Assembly (NCBI GenBank): GCA_046291875.1
Contig: JBKBSF010000009.1
Span: 1-64,000 of the forward strand
From: SKVR01 sp046291875
GTDB lineage: Bacteria; Bacteroidota; Bacteroidia; Bacteroidales; UBA7960
Length of the DNA: 64,000 nucleotides
Direction: 5' to 3'
The first letter of the stretch is position 1, and the number at the start of each line of letters is the position of its first letter. Below, in pieces: positions 1-8,088 of the stretch. A model generated the notes under the pieces. It had not been told where the DNA came from and ran no database searches. It saw nothing but the letters and a program-made list of their open reading frames with translations. The position numbers and the translations under genes were made by a program.

Positions 1-56
1 AACGACTTCCTTTCTCTAATTTTTTATCGGACAATAGTGAAGGAAAATAGAAATAT

Positions 57-75
57 TATACGACAATATCGTATA
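57..75. repeat. perfect 7-bp inverted repeat in the left-edge intergenic stretch
   Basis: TATACGA (57-63) and TCGTATA (69-75) form a perfect palindrome with a 5-base spacer in AT-rich DNA downstream of X1. It has no T-tract, so an operator for a gene beyond the left edge is as likely as a hairpin. Bases 1-127 hold no supportable gene. Confidence 0.35.
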
Positions 76-127
76 GTAATAGAAATTTTTGCCCCTCACC
101 AGACAGCACGAGTCGGTTGAATATCCT

Positions 128-751
128 TTAAAAAACCCGGTCGTGATGCCTGTATTGCCCTGCGAGCCTAAGGTGCTGCCGGGTATTAATTTTTAGTGGC
201 GCACGCTGTGTGTCGCCATTCAACCCTGCCAGGATGTAATGAGATGTCAAAAACAACGTTGTGCGGTCCTGGTCGATTGTGTGTTTCGATGGGTTGAGAG
301 GTCCAAACGTGAATACATTTTCAAAATCCACACCTTCTTTGATCCATATTCCTTTTCTGATGATGGTTACATTTTTGTCATGAAAATACCTTTTGATCTC
401 TGAGTCGGTGAGGATATCGTCGGGGGCTCCTGTAATGACATGAATACCTGCGAACCGGTATTTTGCAACCCATTGTGTAAAAAAACTGCCGGTACGCTCA
501 TAGGAATCAGCGAGCCAGGGTTTGACGAGTTCTATTTTGATGCTTTCGGGGTAGGAACTATTGGGTGGAAAGTTCGTGAAAAGCAGTATGGAGTCCTCCT
601 TGTGCCGCTCCATAAGAAATTCAAGTCCCTCTACCGAGTATGCATAAATGGGTGCCTGAAAGCCGTTTTGATTGCAAAATTCTATCAATCTCAAATTTTT
701 GGGCTCACAATGCATGGGGCTGGCGTTTATGTAGGCATAAATAATGATCAT
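128..751 (-). CDS. protein X1, uncharacterised, paralogue of X2
   Basis: A 207-residue soluble protein with no signal peptide or membrane segment. The first ~150 residues align end to end with X2 (8924-9415): both begin with a short hydrophobic strand followed by YINASP or HINGSP, both carry TNFPPNSSYP near residue 65, an ADSY motif, and YRFxGIxxITGAP near residue 105. The alternation of hydrophobic strands and helices suggests a Rossmann-like or receiver-like alpha/beta fold, which is inference. The last ~55 residues, rich in His, Arg and Thr, have no counterpart in X2 and may be an extension or the result of a frameshift. It lies 37 bases downstream of S1 on the same strand, so S1-X1 is probably an operon. 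Function is not known; its sister sits beside the TerY-P-like triad. Confidence 0.75.
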   Translation of the reverse strand: MIIIYAYINASPMHCEPKNLRLIEFCNQNGFQAPIYAYSVEGLEFLMERHKEDSILLFTNFPPNSSYPESIKIELVKPWLADSYERTGSFFTQWVAKYRFAGIHVITGAPDDILTDSEIKRYFHDKNVTIIRKGIWIKEGVDFENVFTFGPLNPSKHTIDQDRTTLFLTSHYILAGLNGDTQRAPLKINTRQHLRLAGQYRHHDRVF

Positions 752-788
752 GGGTATTGATTTTAGGGGATAAATTTAATTTTATGCG

Positions 789-1019
789 TTACCTGGAGAT
801 GATAAACCAAAGATCCCGACCCCGGTGAATATGTAGCGAAAGGTCAAAAAAGAAAAGGATTGAGTAAAACACGGCAAATATAATGCTGATGATCAGCAGG
901 AAACGAAATACAGTGCGAATCTGGTATTTGTAATAGCCCAGATAGTAGGCGACAAAAAGGATGGCATTCATAAAAGGGTTGGTCTTTTTGCAGTGAGCTT
1001 GAGATTTCATGGTCTGCAA
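789..1019 (-). CDS. small membrane protein S1, paralogue of S2
   Basis: A 76-residue protein with one strongly hydrophobic helix (about residues 38-60, rich in I, F and L), preceded by a basic, tyrosine-rich stretch (YYLGYYKYQIR) and followed by a HIHRG motif and a terminal WF. The same three elements in the same order occur in S2 (5574-5798), at about half the residues identical by eye. The topology is probably a single-pass inner-membrane protein with short tails. The start could be Met1 or Met4. It is followed at 37 bases by X1. No known family was recognised; the conserved tyrosines and histidines suggest a specific contact or sensing role rather than a simple anchor, which is inference. 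Confidence 0.65.
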   Translation of the reverse strand: MQTMKSQAHCKKTNPFMNAILFVAYYLGYYKYQIRTVFRFLLIISIIFAVFYSILFFFDLSLHIHRGRDLWFIISR

Positions 1020-1071
1020 TTTAAGTTATTACCGGTTTATCTGATTTTGCAGCAAAATAAATATTGGTAAT

Positions 1072-1088
1072 GAAACTTGCATGAGCAC
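1072..1088. repeat. direct repeat copy 1 (GAAACTTGCATGAGCAC)
   Basis: This 17-base sequence recurs exactly and in the same orientation at 9800-9816. ATTG lies five bases before both copies. Copy 1 lies 52 bases upstream of the S1 start. It may be a shared regulatory site or the footprint of a duplication or insertion. Confidence 0.6.
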
Positions 1089-1171
1089 AATGGCCAAGAT
1101 TCTCATTGTGTAATCGTGGCCCTTTTTGGCTTACCGGCCTTTTGCCCTTGCAGCTGGTAGAATGGAGGTGG

Positions 1172-1197
1172 TAGGGCCGCACGGTGTTACGGCCCTA
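1172..1197. repeat. perfect 8-bp hairpin
   Basis: TAGGGCCG (1172-1179) pairs with CGGCCCTA (1190-1197) across a 10-base loop. It is immediately followed by a second hairpin (1201-1227), so the two form a tandem structure in the space between the HEPN-like gene and S1. The 290-base gap 1020-1309 holds no supportable gene. Confidence 0.4.
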
Positions 1198-1227
1198 AAA
1201 TTCACGGGCCATACAAAAAACCGTGAA
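1197..1227 (-). terminator. probable terminator of the HEPN-like gene
   Basis: TTCACGG (1201-1207) pairs with CCGTGAA (1221-1227). Read on the minus strand the stem is followed by TTTT (1200-1197). It lies about 80 bases downstream of the stop of the 508-residue gene. The short T-tract keeps confidence moderate. Confidence 0.4.
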
Positions 1228-1309
1228 ATACCAAATGTTTTTTACGTGGAACCGATATAATGCCCCTGCAACATGCCGAAAAAGTAAGTGTTTTTAAAAC
1301 TTACAATAT

Positions 1310-2836
1310 TTAAAACAAGCTCAGTTGTTTTCCATCATTAGGGTCTAATAATCCTTTGAGCTTTGCCTTTATCATGTTCATTTGCTTGAATTTATCGTAA
1401 TCAATAAAATAACGAAAAGTTACAAGGGCATTCTGGAAGTCTTCTTCGCTAACAAGTTCCTCATGAGCCGTTTTGTTTCTTAACTTTCTGAAAGCTCTGC
1501 ATTTATCGAGAAACAGATCGGGGTCTGTGATTTCTTCCGGTGCTTTTTGTTCATGGACAAGAGATTTGTAAATATATTCGCTCCCGCCTATGGAAGGTGC
1601 ACGCCATTTTCCGTATTGTTTTTCATTGAAATTTACGGGTTCTGGATTAGGAACAATTTCTCTTGATGGAGACAGCACGTAATTCTCCTTACTGTTTTTC
1701 CATTTGTTGAAATAATCCGGCATTTCTATCCCCAGGTTGGCTCGGATCCAGTGTACTACTGAAAGGTTAAATTCTTTTTCGAAAACTTTGCCCAGGCAGA
1801 TCAATAAAGGGCTGTAGTCCATGTCGTGCAGCAACTTTCCGCTAAGTTCCCGGTAACTCGGAGCAACCTTGTTGAATGTCTTTATTAGGATATGGCTTTC
1901 ATCCTCACACTGTTCGTGAAGGGTAAAGCCAAAGTCGCTGTCCGGGTTTTTACTGATGTTGGCCAGGAGGCCAACCAGTGCCAGCAATTTGTTTTCTATG
2001 CTCACAATGTCGGGTTGGGGGTTTGCCAGGGGGCTGGGGCTATTGTAGGCTTTTAAAAAAGCCTTCAGATGATCTTTGGCTATCCATGACTCTCCTAAAG
2101 CATTGCGTTTAATGGCCAGAGTGGACAGAACTCCCGATAAAATGTCGGCCAAACCACTCTCAATCTGGCCAATGGAATTCCCACTGCTGATATCAATATC
2201 TTTTAGCAGCGTCAAAAAAGCAGGGTCTTTTTCTGGGCTATTATGCTCCCAGTAATGTTCCTGTAATTGCGGGGGATAATCGGGTGTCGGAAATGCTAAT
2301 GGCCCACTCATCATTGCTGGCCTTTGCGTTCTTGAACAATAATACCCTATTTTGCTAAGTTGCTCCACAAGGGTATTCGCAGAAGTTTTGATAACATAAA
2401 ACCTCCTCTTTCTCAGGTCATCGGTCAGCAAAATTACGGGAAGATCTTCATAGTCAATGTTCAGGGCTTTGGTTAAGGTTAAAGTAGTAATGCCGGGATC
2501 TTCTGATATGTAGTCTGAACCTCTGTTTCCTGGGAGATCTTGATCAAAAACTCTTCGATACTCACGAAAATATGTTCTCTTTTTAACCCATTCCATGGGA
2601 GTGTCAGTCAGTCCCATAAATAGAAAATTTTCTCCTGTCAGCTTATCCAGAAGTTCAAACTCTTTGCCCAATTTTGCAAGAAAACCTTGATGATTGGTTG
2701 GGTCATGCAGAATAATTCCATAGAATTTAAAGCTGCGGAAGTTATTAAGTTTCTGTGTGTATGATGGGCCATAGAAAATATCCTTGTCTTCTGCAACGGC
2801 CTTTAATAAAGTATATTTAGTTATAGGTAAGCCCAT
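1310..2836 (-). CDS. HEPN-like protein with C-terminal clamp-binding motif
   Basis: A 508-residue soluble protein of unrecognised family. The C-terminal region contains RNKTAH (residues 453-458), which matches the R-x4-H signature of HEPN ribonuclease domains and is embedded in predicted helices, as in the Swt1-type HEPN families. The last five residues are QLSLF, identical to the consensus QL(S/D)LF pentapeptide by which bacterial polymerases and repair proteins bind the DnaN sliding clamp. The N-terminal ~170 residues alternate strands and helices and could be a thioredoxin-like or other alpha/beta domain (low confidence). The WYL regulator gene ends 27 bases upstream on the same strand, so the pair is probably co-transcribed. 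WYL proteins often control defence genes, and HEPN proteins are common toxins and effectors; a role in stress or phage response is inferred from those two facts. Confidence 0.6.
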   Translation of the reverse strand: MGLPITKYTLLKAVAEDKDIFYGPSYTQKLNNFRSFKFYGIILHDPTNHQGFLAKLGKEFELLDKLTGENFLFMGLTDTPMEWVKKRTYFREYRRVFDQDLPGNRGSDYISEDPGITTLTLTKALNIDYEDLPVILLTDDLRKRRFYVIKTSANTLVEQLSKIGYYCSRTQRPAMMSGPLAFPTPDYPPQLQEHYWEHNSPEKDPAFLTLLKDIDISSGNSIGQIESGLADILSGVLSTLAIKRNALGESWIAKDHLKAFLKAYNSPSPLANPQPDIVSIENKLLALVGLLANISKNPDSDFGFTLHEQCEDESHILIKTFNKVAPSYRELSGKLLHDMDYSPLLICLGKVFEKEFNLSVVHWIRANLGIEMPDYFNKWKNSKENYVLSPSREIVPNPEPVNFNEKQYGKWRAPSIGGSEYIYKSLVHEQKAPEEITDPDLFLDKCRAFRKLRNKTAHEELVSEEDFQNALVTFRYFIDYDKFKQMNMIKAKLKGLLDPNDGKQLSLF

Positions 2837-2863
2837 GTTACTCTGCTTTAGTTATACCTTTTT

Positions 2864-3877
2864 CTACTGATAGTACGCAAACATCTTCCGTGTCTCTTCG
2901 CGCATCCACTCCACCAGGCTCTGGGGTTCCAGCACTTTGATTTTGCTGCCCCGGTACAGCAGGTTGGCCTTGAGTTCGTAGTTGATCTTCAGCTTAAACT
3001 GCAGGCCAACATAATCGTCCTGGTCGAGGTCTTTGATCCGTGTCTGGGAATGGTGCAGAGGTTTGGTTTCGATATAGGGCCATGCATCCTTGTGTACCTG
3101 AAGTCTTACCGTTACCAGGGGGGCATCTTTGGCCACCGAAACCCCGATTACATCATCGAAATGCTCCTCAAAGTCAAGGGTAGCGGGTATATAGCTGAGG
3201 TTGGCCTCTTTGATTCTGATAATACGGTCCAGGGCAAACAGGCTGGGGTCATTGTAGCCTTCACTTTTGCCCAGCACAAACCAGCGTGCATTGTATTCCT
3301 TGAGCAAATGGGGGTGAAAGGTATAGCTTACGGGTTCGGGCTTCCGGAAACTGCGGTACTCCAGCTCCAGCACTTTGTGGTTTTTGATGGACTGGTAAAG
3401 GGGGTCGAACAGTTCGAGCCCTTTCAGGTAGGGGTTCTCCTGGTAGCCAATGATGGGAGGGGTATTGTCGTTGGCCTGGGTAAGCTCGTTGAGTCTGATT
3501 ACGAGCTCCTCCGTCCATTCCATGCGCGGAAAACCCTTCAGCAGTTTCATCATCATCACCGTATCGCGTATCATATCCAGTTCGGCTTCGGTAAGTCCCT
3601 TGTTGATGAGGGAAAAGGATGGCGTACTGTAGCGGTAATACACCTGTTGCCCGTCCCTGAACCTTTCAATGGGGGCATTATAGCCTTCGAGGCTTTTCAT
3701 AAAAAGGATGTCGCTATAGATCTGCCTGCGGGTAATCTTTATTTTTTTTGTGCTATAGTCGTCCAGCGCATATCTTACAGCATTCTCCAGATCCTTCATA
3801 TAAAAGCGCCTTTTAAAATTGCTGAAGCATTTATCCAGCGCATGGTATCGGATTACTGCAAATCTATTATCGGCCAT
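2864..3877 (-). CDS. WYL-domain transcriptional regulator
   Basis: A 337-residue protein of the YafY/BrxR-like class. The N-terminal ~110 residues are a winged-helix DNA-binding region (KITRRQIYSDI near residue 50). A WYL domain follows at about 150-240, with ARWFVLG in place of the name-giving WYL, and a WCX-type dimerisation domain occupies about 245-330. WYL domains bind nucleic acid or nucleotide ligands and commonly act as repressors of defence loci (known for BrxR and CapW). The position immediately upstream of the HEPN-like gene, separated by 27 bases, suggests it controls that gene and itself. No operator could be pinned down upstream. The family call is firm; the target is inference. 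Confidence 0.88.
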   Translation of the reverse strand: MADNRFAVIRYHALDKCFSNFKRRFYMKDLENAVRYALDDYSTKKIKITRRQIYSDILFMKSLEGYNAPIERFRDGQQVYYRYSTPSFSLINKGLTEAELDMIRDTVMMMKLLKGFPRMEWTEELVIRLNELTQANDNTPPIIGYQENPYLKGLELFDPLYQSIKNHKVLELEYRSFRKPEPVSYTFHPHLLKEYNARWFVLGKSEGYNDPSLFALDRIIRIKEANLSYIPATLDFEEHFDDVIGVSVAKDAPLVTVRLQVHKDAWPYIETKPLHHSQTRIKDLDQDDYVGLQFKLKINYELKANLLYRGSKIKVLEPQSLVEWMREETRKMFAYYQ

Positions 3878-4539
3878 GATTGCATGTGTTTAGGTAAGTG
3901 AACCTGTGAGTAAAACTTCTTATGATTATCCGTAATCCTGCCATTAATTACTTTTGTGACTGTTTTTCCAATCGTATTATGCTTCACTCGATAAGTATTT
4001 CTTTCATCAACTTTTTCCTTGATGAAAAAGTTGCAAAAAATCAAGGCTTCGCAGCTTTTTCGACAAAACTGCGGTCTCTCCGCTGAAAGATTTAAGGCCC
4101 CGCAATAAATCAAATACCTTGGACCCAATTCTAGTGCAATGCGGGTCTGCAAATCTTTTTAACCGCTTCGTTCCTTGTTTTGTTACCGAAAAATCTGCAA
4201 GGCCATTCGAATATATTGCCAACAAAGCAGAATAAACCTGATAAAACAAATTATCTAAAGATATAAGTTATAGAGGCAAGTAAGCGAATTAACATATAAC
4301 TTTTTAATAACCCCGAAAAATACAAATAAAAGGGTGAAATCTGTTTCGTGTTTTCCCTGTTTTTTGCTGCGTATTTCCTCAAGGGACAGTGACGCTATAT
4401 TCAGAATAAGGGTTTCGGCCTCCCTGGCATTGTGAAGATACATTGCACAGGTCTGTTTTACCTTCGCTGTACGTTTTGTTAATCCTGCAGGGCAGCACCA
4501 CGCTGAAAATTTTGTTCCATCTTTTAATACCCCCAACCC
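3878..4539. other. 662-base intergenic region containing a repeat-like element
   Basis: No supportable gene lies here. Short minus-strand frames inside it lack a coherent protein. The segment from about 4000 to 4200 is rich in inverted repeats and looks like a dispersed intergenic element rather than a regulatory region (see the hairpin at 4008-4046). The right-hand ~250 bases precede the 328-residue gene and should hold its promoter, but no exact TAnnTTTG box with a -33 partner was found. Confidence 0.5.
4008..4046. repeat. two overlapping, mutually exclusive hairpins
   Basis: CAACTTTTTC (4008-4017) pairs perfectly with GAAAAAGTTG (4024-4033). CCTTGAT (4017-4023) pairs perfectly with ATCAAGG (4040-4046). 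The second stem uses the loop of the first, so only one can form at a time. Sequences of the type TTGATGAAAAAG...ATCAAGGC are, as I recall, recurrent between genes in this phylum, so this is probably one copy of a dispersed element. Confidence 0.5.
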
Positions 4540-5526
4540 ATGTTTCAGAACATTGCCATCAACCTGGCCCCCAACAATATCTTTCACACCTTTTATCCGG
4601 AAAAGGACCAGGATGGCATCACCCCCCAGACCCGCGCCCTGTTTTTCTGTATGGCCGCCACCGGAGTAGAACGCCTTTTTACCCACGATGATGTGTGGGA
4701 GTTTGTCTTTCGCCTGGCGGTAATGTTTCGCCAGATGAAGGTGATCGACAATTTCTTCAAAGATGATTATTTGTTTGATTTTCCTGTGGGTGAGGATTGT
4801 TGTCGTATTACGTCCGCCGATCTCATGGCGCACATGGGTTTGTATACCACTGATTATCCCGACCGGGCCATGCCCCGCGAAGAGTGGTTTGAAAACATGC
4901 AGCGATGCTGGGAGAACGCCGTTTGGTTATCCATCCTGGGTGGAGCCATCAATCCATTGGCACACCTTGTATTTGAAGAGGTATCGGAAAAAGAGATCCG
5001 TGTTAAGATGAAGTCGCTGGAGGTACATCCCACCCGTACGGATATAGATAACGCGGTAATTCTTGCCGACAGTGTGATGAAGGAAATCCCCGCAGAGCCC
5101 TTTCTTCAGTTTTATGAGAAAGAGAAGGAATCCTTTCAGCTAATTGAAGAACACCTTGCCTTTGGCAATAGTCCGCTTCCCATTGAATACAGCTGGGATG
5201 CTTTGCCCCCTGAGAACCAGCAGGCCATCCTGAAGCATCTGGTGGAGCCCCGGTTTTACCGAGAAGGGATGACCATGGAAGAGGCCATCCGGGAGTATGC
5301 CGACTGGGTGCCCGACCTGGTGTACCTGGCCTGGCTCAAGGCCAACGGCTTTGCCGGCAATCTGTTTCGCGATGAGCTGGATCCCCGTGTCCGGATTGAC
5401 CCCTCGCGGTATGAGGGGCTGGGAACGGATGTGGGAATCAACCTGGGAATGACCTACCAGTCTGCAAGCCTGCACGAAATAGAGAAGTATCTGGTGGCCG
5501 CAGGTCCATGCGAGGGCCTGCCATGA
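4540..5526 (+). CDS. unrecognised 328-residue protein
   Basis: A soluble, acidic, helix-rich protein without signal peptide, membrane segment or known motif. The N-terminal third is hydrophobic-helical (MAATGVERLF, VFRLAVMFRQM); the C-terminal part is rich in tryptophan and acidic residues and ends near SASLHEIEKYLVAAG. It is the only plus-strand gene in 128-9415 and is flanked on the left by the divergent WYL unit and on the right by convergent S2, 47 bases past its stop. A longer antisense frame (4255-4833) has no coherent protein. The start was taken at the first Met of the open frame. Codon use resembles the neighbours, so it appears to be a real gene; no function can be given. Confidence 0.65.
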   Translation: MFQNIAINLAPNNIFHTFYPEKDQDGITPQTRALFFCMAATGVERLFTHDDVWEFVFRLAVMFRQMKVIDNFFKDDYLFDFPVGEDCCRITSADLMAHMGLYTTDYPDRAMPREEWFENMQRCWENAVWLSILGGAINPLAHLVFEEVSEKEIRVKMKSLEVHPTRTDIDNAVILADSVMKEIPAEPFLQFYEKEKESFQLIEEHLAFGNSPLPIEYSWDALPPENQQAILKHLVEPRFYREGMTMEEAIREYADWVPDLVYLAWLKANGFAGNLFRDELDPRVRIDPSRYEGLGTDVGINLGMTYQSASLHEIEKYLVAAGPCEGLP

Positions 5527-5573
5527 CACCAGCTCTGGGCGCTGCGGTGGCACCGCCCCGCAAACCTGCAGTT

Positions 5574-5798
5574 TTACCCCGGAAGCACAAACCAGAATTC
5601 TCCGCCCCGATGGATATGCACGGACAGATCAAACAAATACATGATGCCATATAGCAGGGCAATCGTAAGGGAGGAAATAAACAAAAACCTTCCGATGGCC
5701 CGTATCTGGTATTTGTAATAACCCAGGTGATAGGAAATAAAGCATAAGAAAGTTAGAAAATGCGAGTTGTGTTTCCAGGGAGCGTTTTTCTTTTCCAT
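5574..5798 (-). CDS. small membrane protein S2, paralogue of S1
   Basis: A 74-residue protein with one hydrophobic segment (about residues 37-57), a basic tyrosine-rich motif before it (YHLGYYKYQIR) and HIHRG plus a terminal WF after it, matching S1 (789-1019) element for element. It follows the kinase gene on the same strand with a 131-base gap, so it may be the last gene of the X2-vWA-PP2C-kinase unit. A membrane partner for a cytoplasmic signalling triad is an attractive reading, but this rests on position only. Confidence 0.65.
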   Translation of the reverse strand: MEKKNAPWKHNSHFLTFLCFISYHLGYYKYQIRAIGRFLFISSLTIALLYGIMYLFDLSVHIHRGGEFWFVLPG

Positions 5799-5929
5799 AT
5801 TTCAGTTGTTTAAAGGTGGGTAATGATTGCAGGTTTGTGGTTTCAGGCAGTCAGAGGGCTGATGGCCCTTTGCCTGTTTACTTTTCAGGAGCTCTTGCCT
5901 GGGGAGCTTACAGGGTTCGTCATCTGATT

Positions 5930-7099
5930 CTATTTCCCGAATTTTATCTGTACCATCAGATTTCCTCCCAGCGTAATGTTCACGCCCTCTTCCCGGAGCT
6001 CAATACACGTATGGGTAGTGGTTATATGCTGATTAACCTGTGTGTGGGTTTTGCGGCGTTTGGGGGTCGTTGCTGCAGATGGTTTTTTGACTGCAGTTTT
6101 TGCCGGGGATGCTTTCTTTTTCCGGGGTCGGGGTTTTACTCTGGGCGTCATACGGATGGCTGTCAGAAGCGCTCGGGCCCATTCGTCTGCCGTTACGCGT
6201 GAAGCAGGATCTGCATGCCCCGCCACAAATGTTTTCTCGAAAAGCGTTTGTAAGGCAGCGGGAAGATTCGTATACGGATTATGCAATTGGGGTATGCGGT
6301 GAAGCTCATCCTTGCGGGGACCATGCACCCACAGACCTTGCATGATATTTTCGTGGAGGGTGGTGTTTTTGGGGTGGGATGCCTGAAAGGGGTGCACCGC
6401 CAGAAGTATCTGGTAAAGGATCGCCGCCATCGAAAACAGATCGTAGCTGCGCGCAACCCCCGACAGGGTGGCGATTTTTTTATTATGCAGTTCAGGGGGA
6501 GCATATTCCGGCGTAAAGGCAGTGGCAGGGAACAACAGTACCCCCTTTTCTGATACCTGGATACTGTCAAGATCAATCAGAGATATATGGCCGTTGGGCT
6601 TTACCAGAATATTCTCAGGCTTCATATCCACAAGCATGAACTTGCCGGTCTGGTGCAGGAAATGTACGGCCTGTGCAAGGTTGTAGCCTACCACAAGCCT
6701 GGGGTTCAGGCCCCAGGGCAGCTGAAACGTATCCCACTCCTTGCCCAGATTGTGCTGTGGAAAGCCCGCCTGGATCAGTGAAAACAACTTTATCCCCTCA
6801 TGCACCGGCGGCATGGTAAAGCCTGCGAAGCGGCCCTGCCCGAAAAGGAGGTGCCGGGGCCATATGATGGCATTCTTTACCGCCTGCGTAGCCGACGCAA
6901 CAGGTGAGTTGTTTATCATCCACTGTAGTCTTTGGTGTGCCTTCAGTGCTTTTTCAGGTTTGTGCCATATTTTTGCCAGCAATTCCTCTGTTCCCCCTCC
7001 CGTAACTCTGTGTATGGTTCCCTCGCCCCCGCGTTTCAGGGGTTTGCTTTCCAGTTGTAACGGAATTCCGGTATGGGTTACATAGGTGCTGTGCATCAT
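5930..7099 (-). CDS. serine/threonine protein kinase of a TerY-P-like triad
   Basis: A 389-residue cytoplasmic kinase. Visible motifs: glycine loop GGEGTI near residue 25, an AKIW lysine near 44, catalytic loop VDMKPENIL near 155 (the canonical HRD reads LVD, keeping the aspartate), the metal-binding DLD in place of DFG near 178, and an APP-E segment (YAPPEL) near 197. After about residue 315 comes a Lys/Arg/Pro/Thr-rich tail (PRPRKKKASPAK) that could bind nucleic acid or be a phosphorylation substrate, then a short beta-rich end. The start codon overlaps the phosphatase stop by four bases (ATGA), so translation is coupled. vWA + PP2C + kinase is the gene set described by comparative genomics as the TerY-P triad. 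Substrates are unknown. Confidence 0.88.
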   Translation of the reverse strand: MMHSTYVTHTGIPLQLESKPLKRGGEGTIHRVTGGGTEELLAKIWHKPEKALKAHQRLQWMINNSPVASATQAVKNAIIWPRHLLFGQGRFAGFTMPPVHEGIKLFSLIQAGFPQHNLGKEWDTFQLPWGLNPRLVVGYNLAQAVHFLHQTGKFMLVDMKPENILVKPNGHISLIDLDSIQVSEKGVLLFPATAFTPEYAPPELHNKKIATLSGVARSYDLFSMAAILYQILLAVHPFQASHPKNTTLHENIMQGLWVHGPRKDELHRIPQLHNPYTNLPAALQTLFEKTFVAGHADPASRVTADEWARALLTAIRMTPRVKPRPRKKKASPAKTAVKKPSAATTPKRRKTHTQVNQHITTTHTCIELREEGVNITLGGNLMVQIKFGK

Positions 7100-8088
7100 G
7101 ATTGGTAAGAGTTGGTGCGCAATATGCCGATTACCATGGTTTTGTCGTCGGTTTCGGTCTCAAAACCTTTATGGCCGTTGTCAAGGTAGCTGTGCCAGTT
7201 GCGTGCAATGGCGCGCGATGGCAGGATCGTCTGCATCTGACGCAGAGTGTCAAGGGTTTGATTGAAAAAAGGGGCAAAAGGCTGGTTGATCTTCTGATAC
7301 AGCCCTGTGGCAGGGTTAAGCTGAATGGTTTTCCATGCTACCCTCTCGCAGCCGTCGGTCATCATAAAAAAGGCGTCAGGAGCCAGGGCAAGCCTTGCTA
7401 TGCCCACAGCCTTAGCAAATCTTTCCGCGTTTGTACTAACAAATACGGTCTGTCCTGCCTGTTCACCTTCCCAGGGGGTGATCAGGCTATGGTAATTTCC
7501 ATGGCGGTCGCGGCAGCCGGCTCTGCCATCACCGATATGTGTGGCTAGTATCCCATGGGGCGAGAATATGATTACAATCAGTGTGGCATGCAATTCATAC
7601 AAGGGTGTGCCTGTTTCCTCGGCAAAGCGCAGAAAGGAGTGCCGGATGGATTGCATTAAACCTGCGCCATAGTGCTGCCATTCTTCCGGCGCCGGCAGTG
7701 TCTGGTTTTGTGCCCAGCGCCGGCTCTTCACCAGATGGCGCACTTCCTTTACGGCCTTTTTTACCAGCCATTGCGATGCCAGATGAGAGCGGGCTGCTGT
7801 GCCTGCCCCGTCAGACAAGGCTGCTACACCCCAGCCATTCTTCCACACTTCTGTATGGTGAGCATCCTGGCAGGGAATTCCTTCTGCCTTGTGTCCATGG
7901 CCCGTAACAGAAGCTCCGGTAATCATCCAGGGGTTTCGTTCCGTAATCGCAATGCCTGTTGACTGGTCATTGCCATATCCTGCCTGCCTCCCGGCCTGCT
8001 CCTTAAACGCAAGCAATTCCCCTCTTTTTTTTCGCAGGTAGAGGAAGAGGCTTGTGTAGCTGTGCTTCCAGGAATATGAATTCGCCAT
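7096..8088 (-). CDS. PP2C-family protein phosphatase of a TerY-P-like triad
   Basis: A 330-residue metal-dependent phosphatase. The PP2C fold begins near residue 55 (WMITGASVTGHGHK). The metal-ligand aspartates are present: CQDAHH near 75, SDGAG near 92, GDGRAG near 182 and TDGCERV near 245, so it should be active, unlike the PP2C-like protein at 56188-57513. The first ~50 residues are basic and not conserved-looking; a later start is possible. Its start overlaps the vWA stop by one base and its stop overlaps the kinase start by four, giving a compact vWA-PP2C-kinase operon. It presumably reverses phosphorylation by the partner kinase. Confidence 0.88.
   Translation of the reverse strand: MANSYSWKHSYTSLFLYLRKKRGELLAFKEQAGRQAGYGNDQSTGIAITERNPWMITGASVTGHGHKAEGIPCQDAHHTEVWKNGWGVAALSDGAGTAARSHLASQWLVKKAVKEVRHLVKSRRWAQNQTLPAPEEWQHYGAGLMQSIRHSFLRFAEETGTPLYELHATLIVIIFSPHGILATHIGDGRAGCRDRHGNYHSLITPWEGEQAGQTVFVSTNAERFAKAVGIARLALAPDAFFMMTDGCERVAWKTIQLNPATGLYQKINQPFAPFFNQTLDTLRQMQTILPSRAIARNWHSYLDNGHKGFETETDDKTMVIGILRTNSYQS

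Noticed and set aside
4007..4249. Minus-strand frame of 80 codons in the intergenic repeat region
   Set aside because: It coincides with the hairpin-rich element, has no promoter and no coherent protein.
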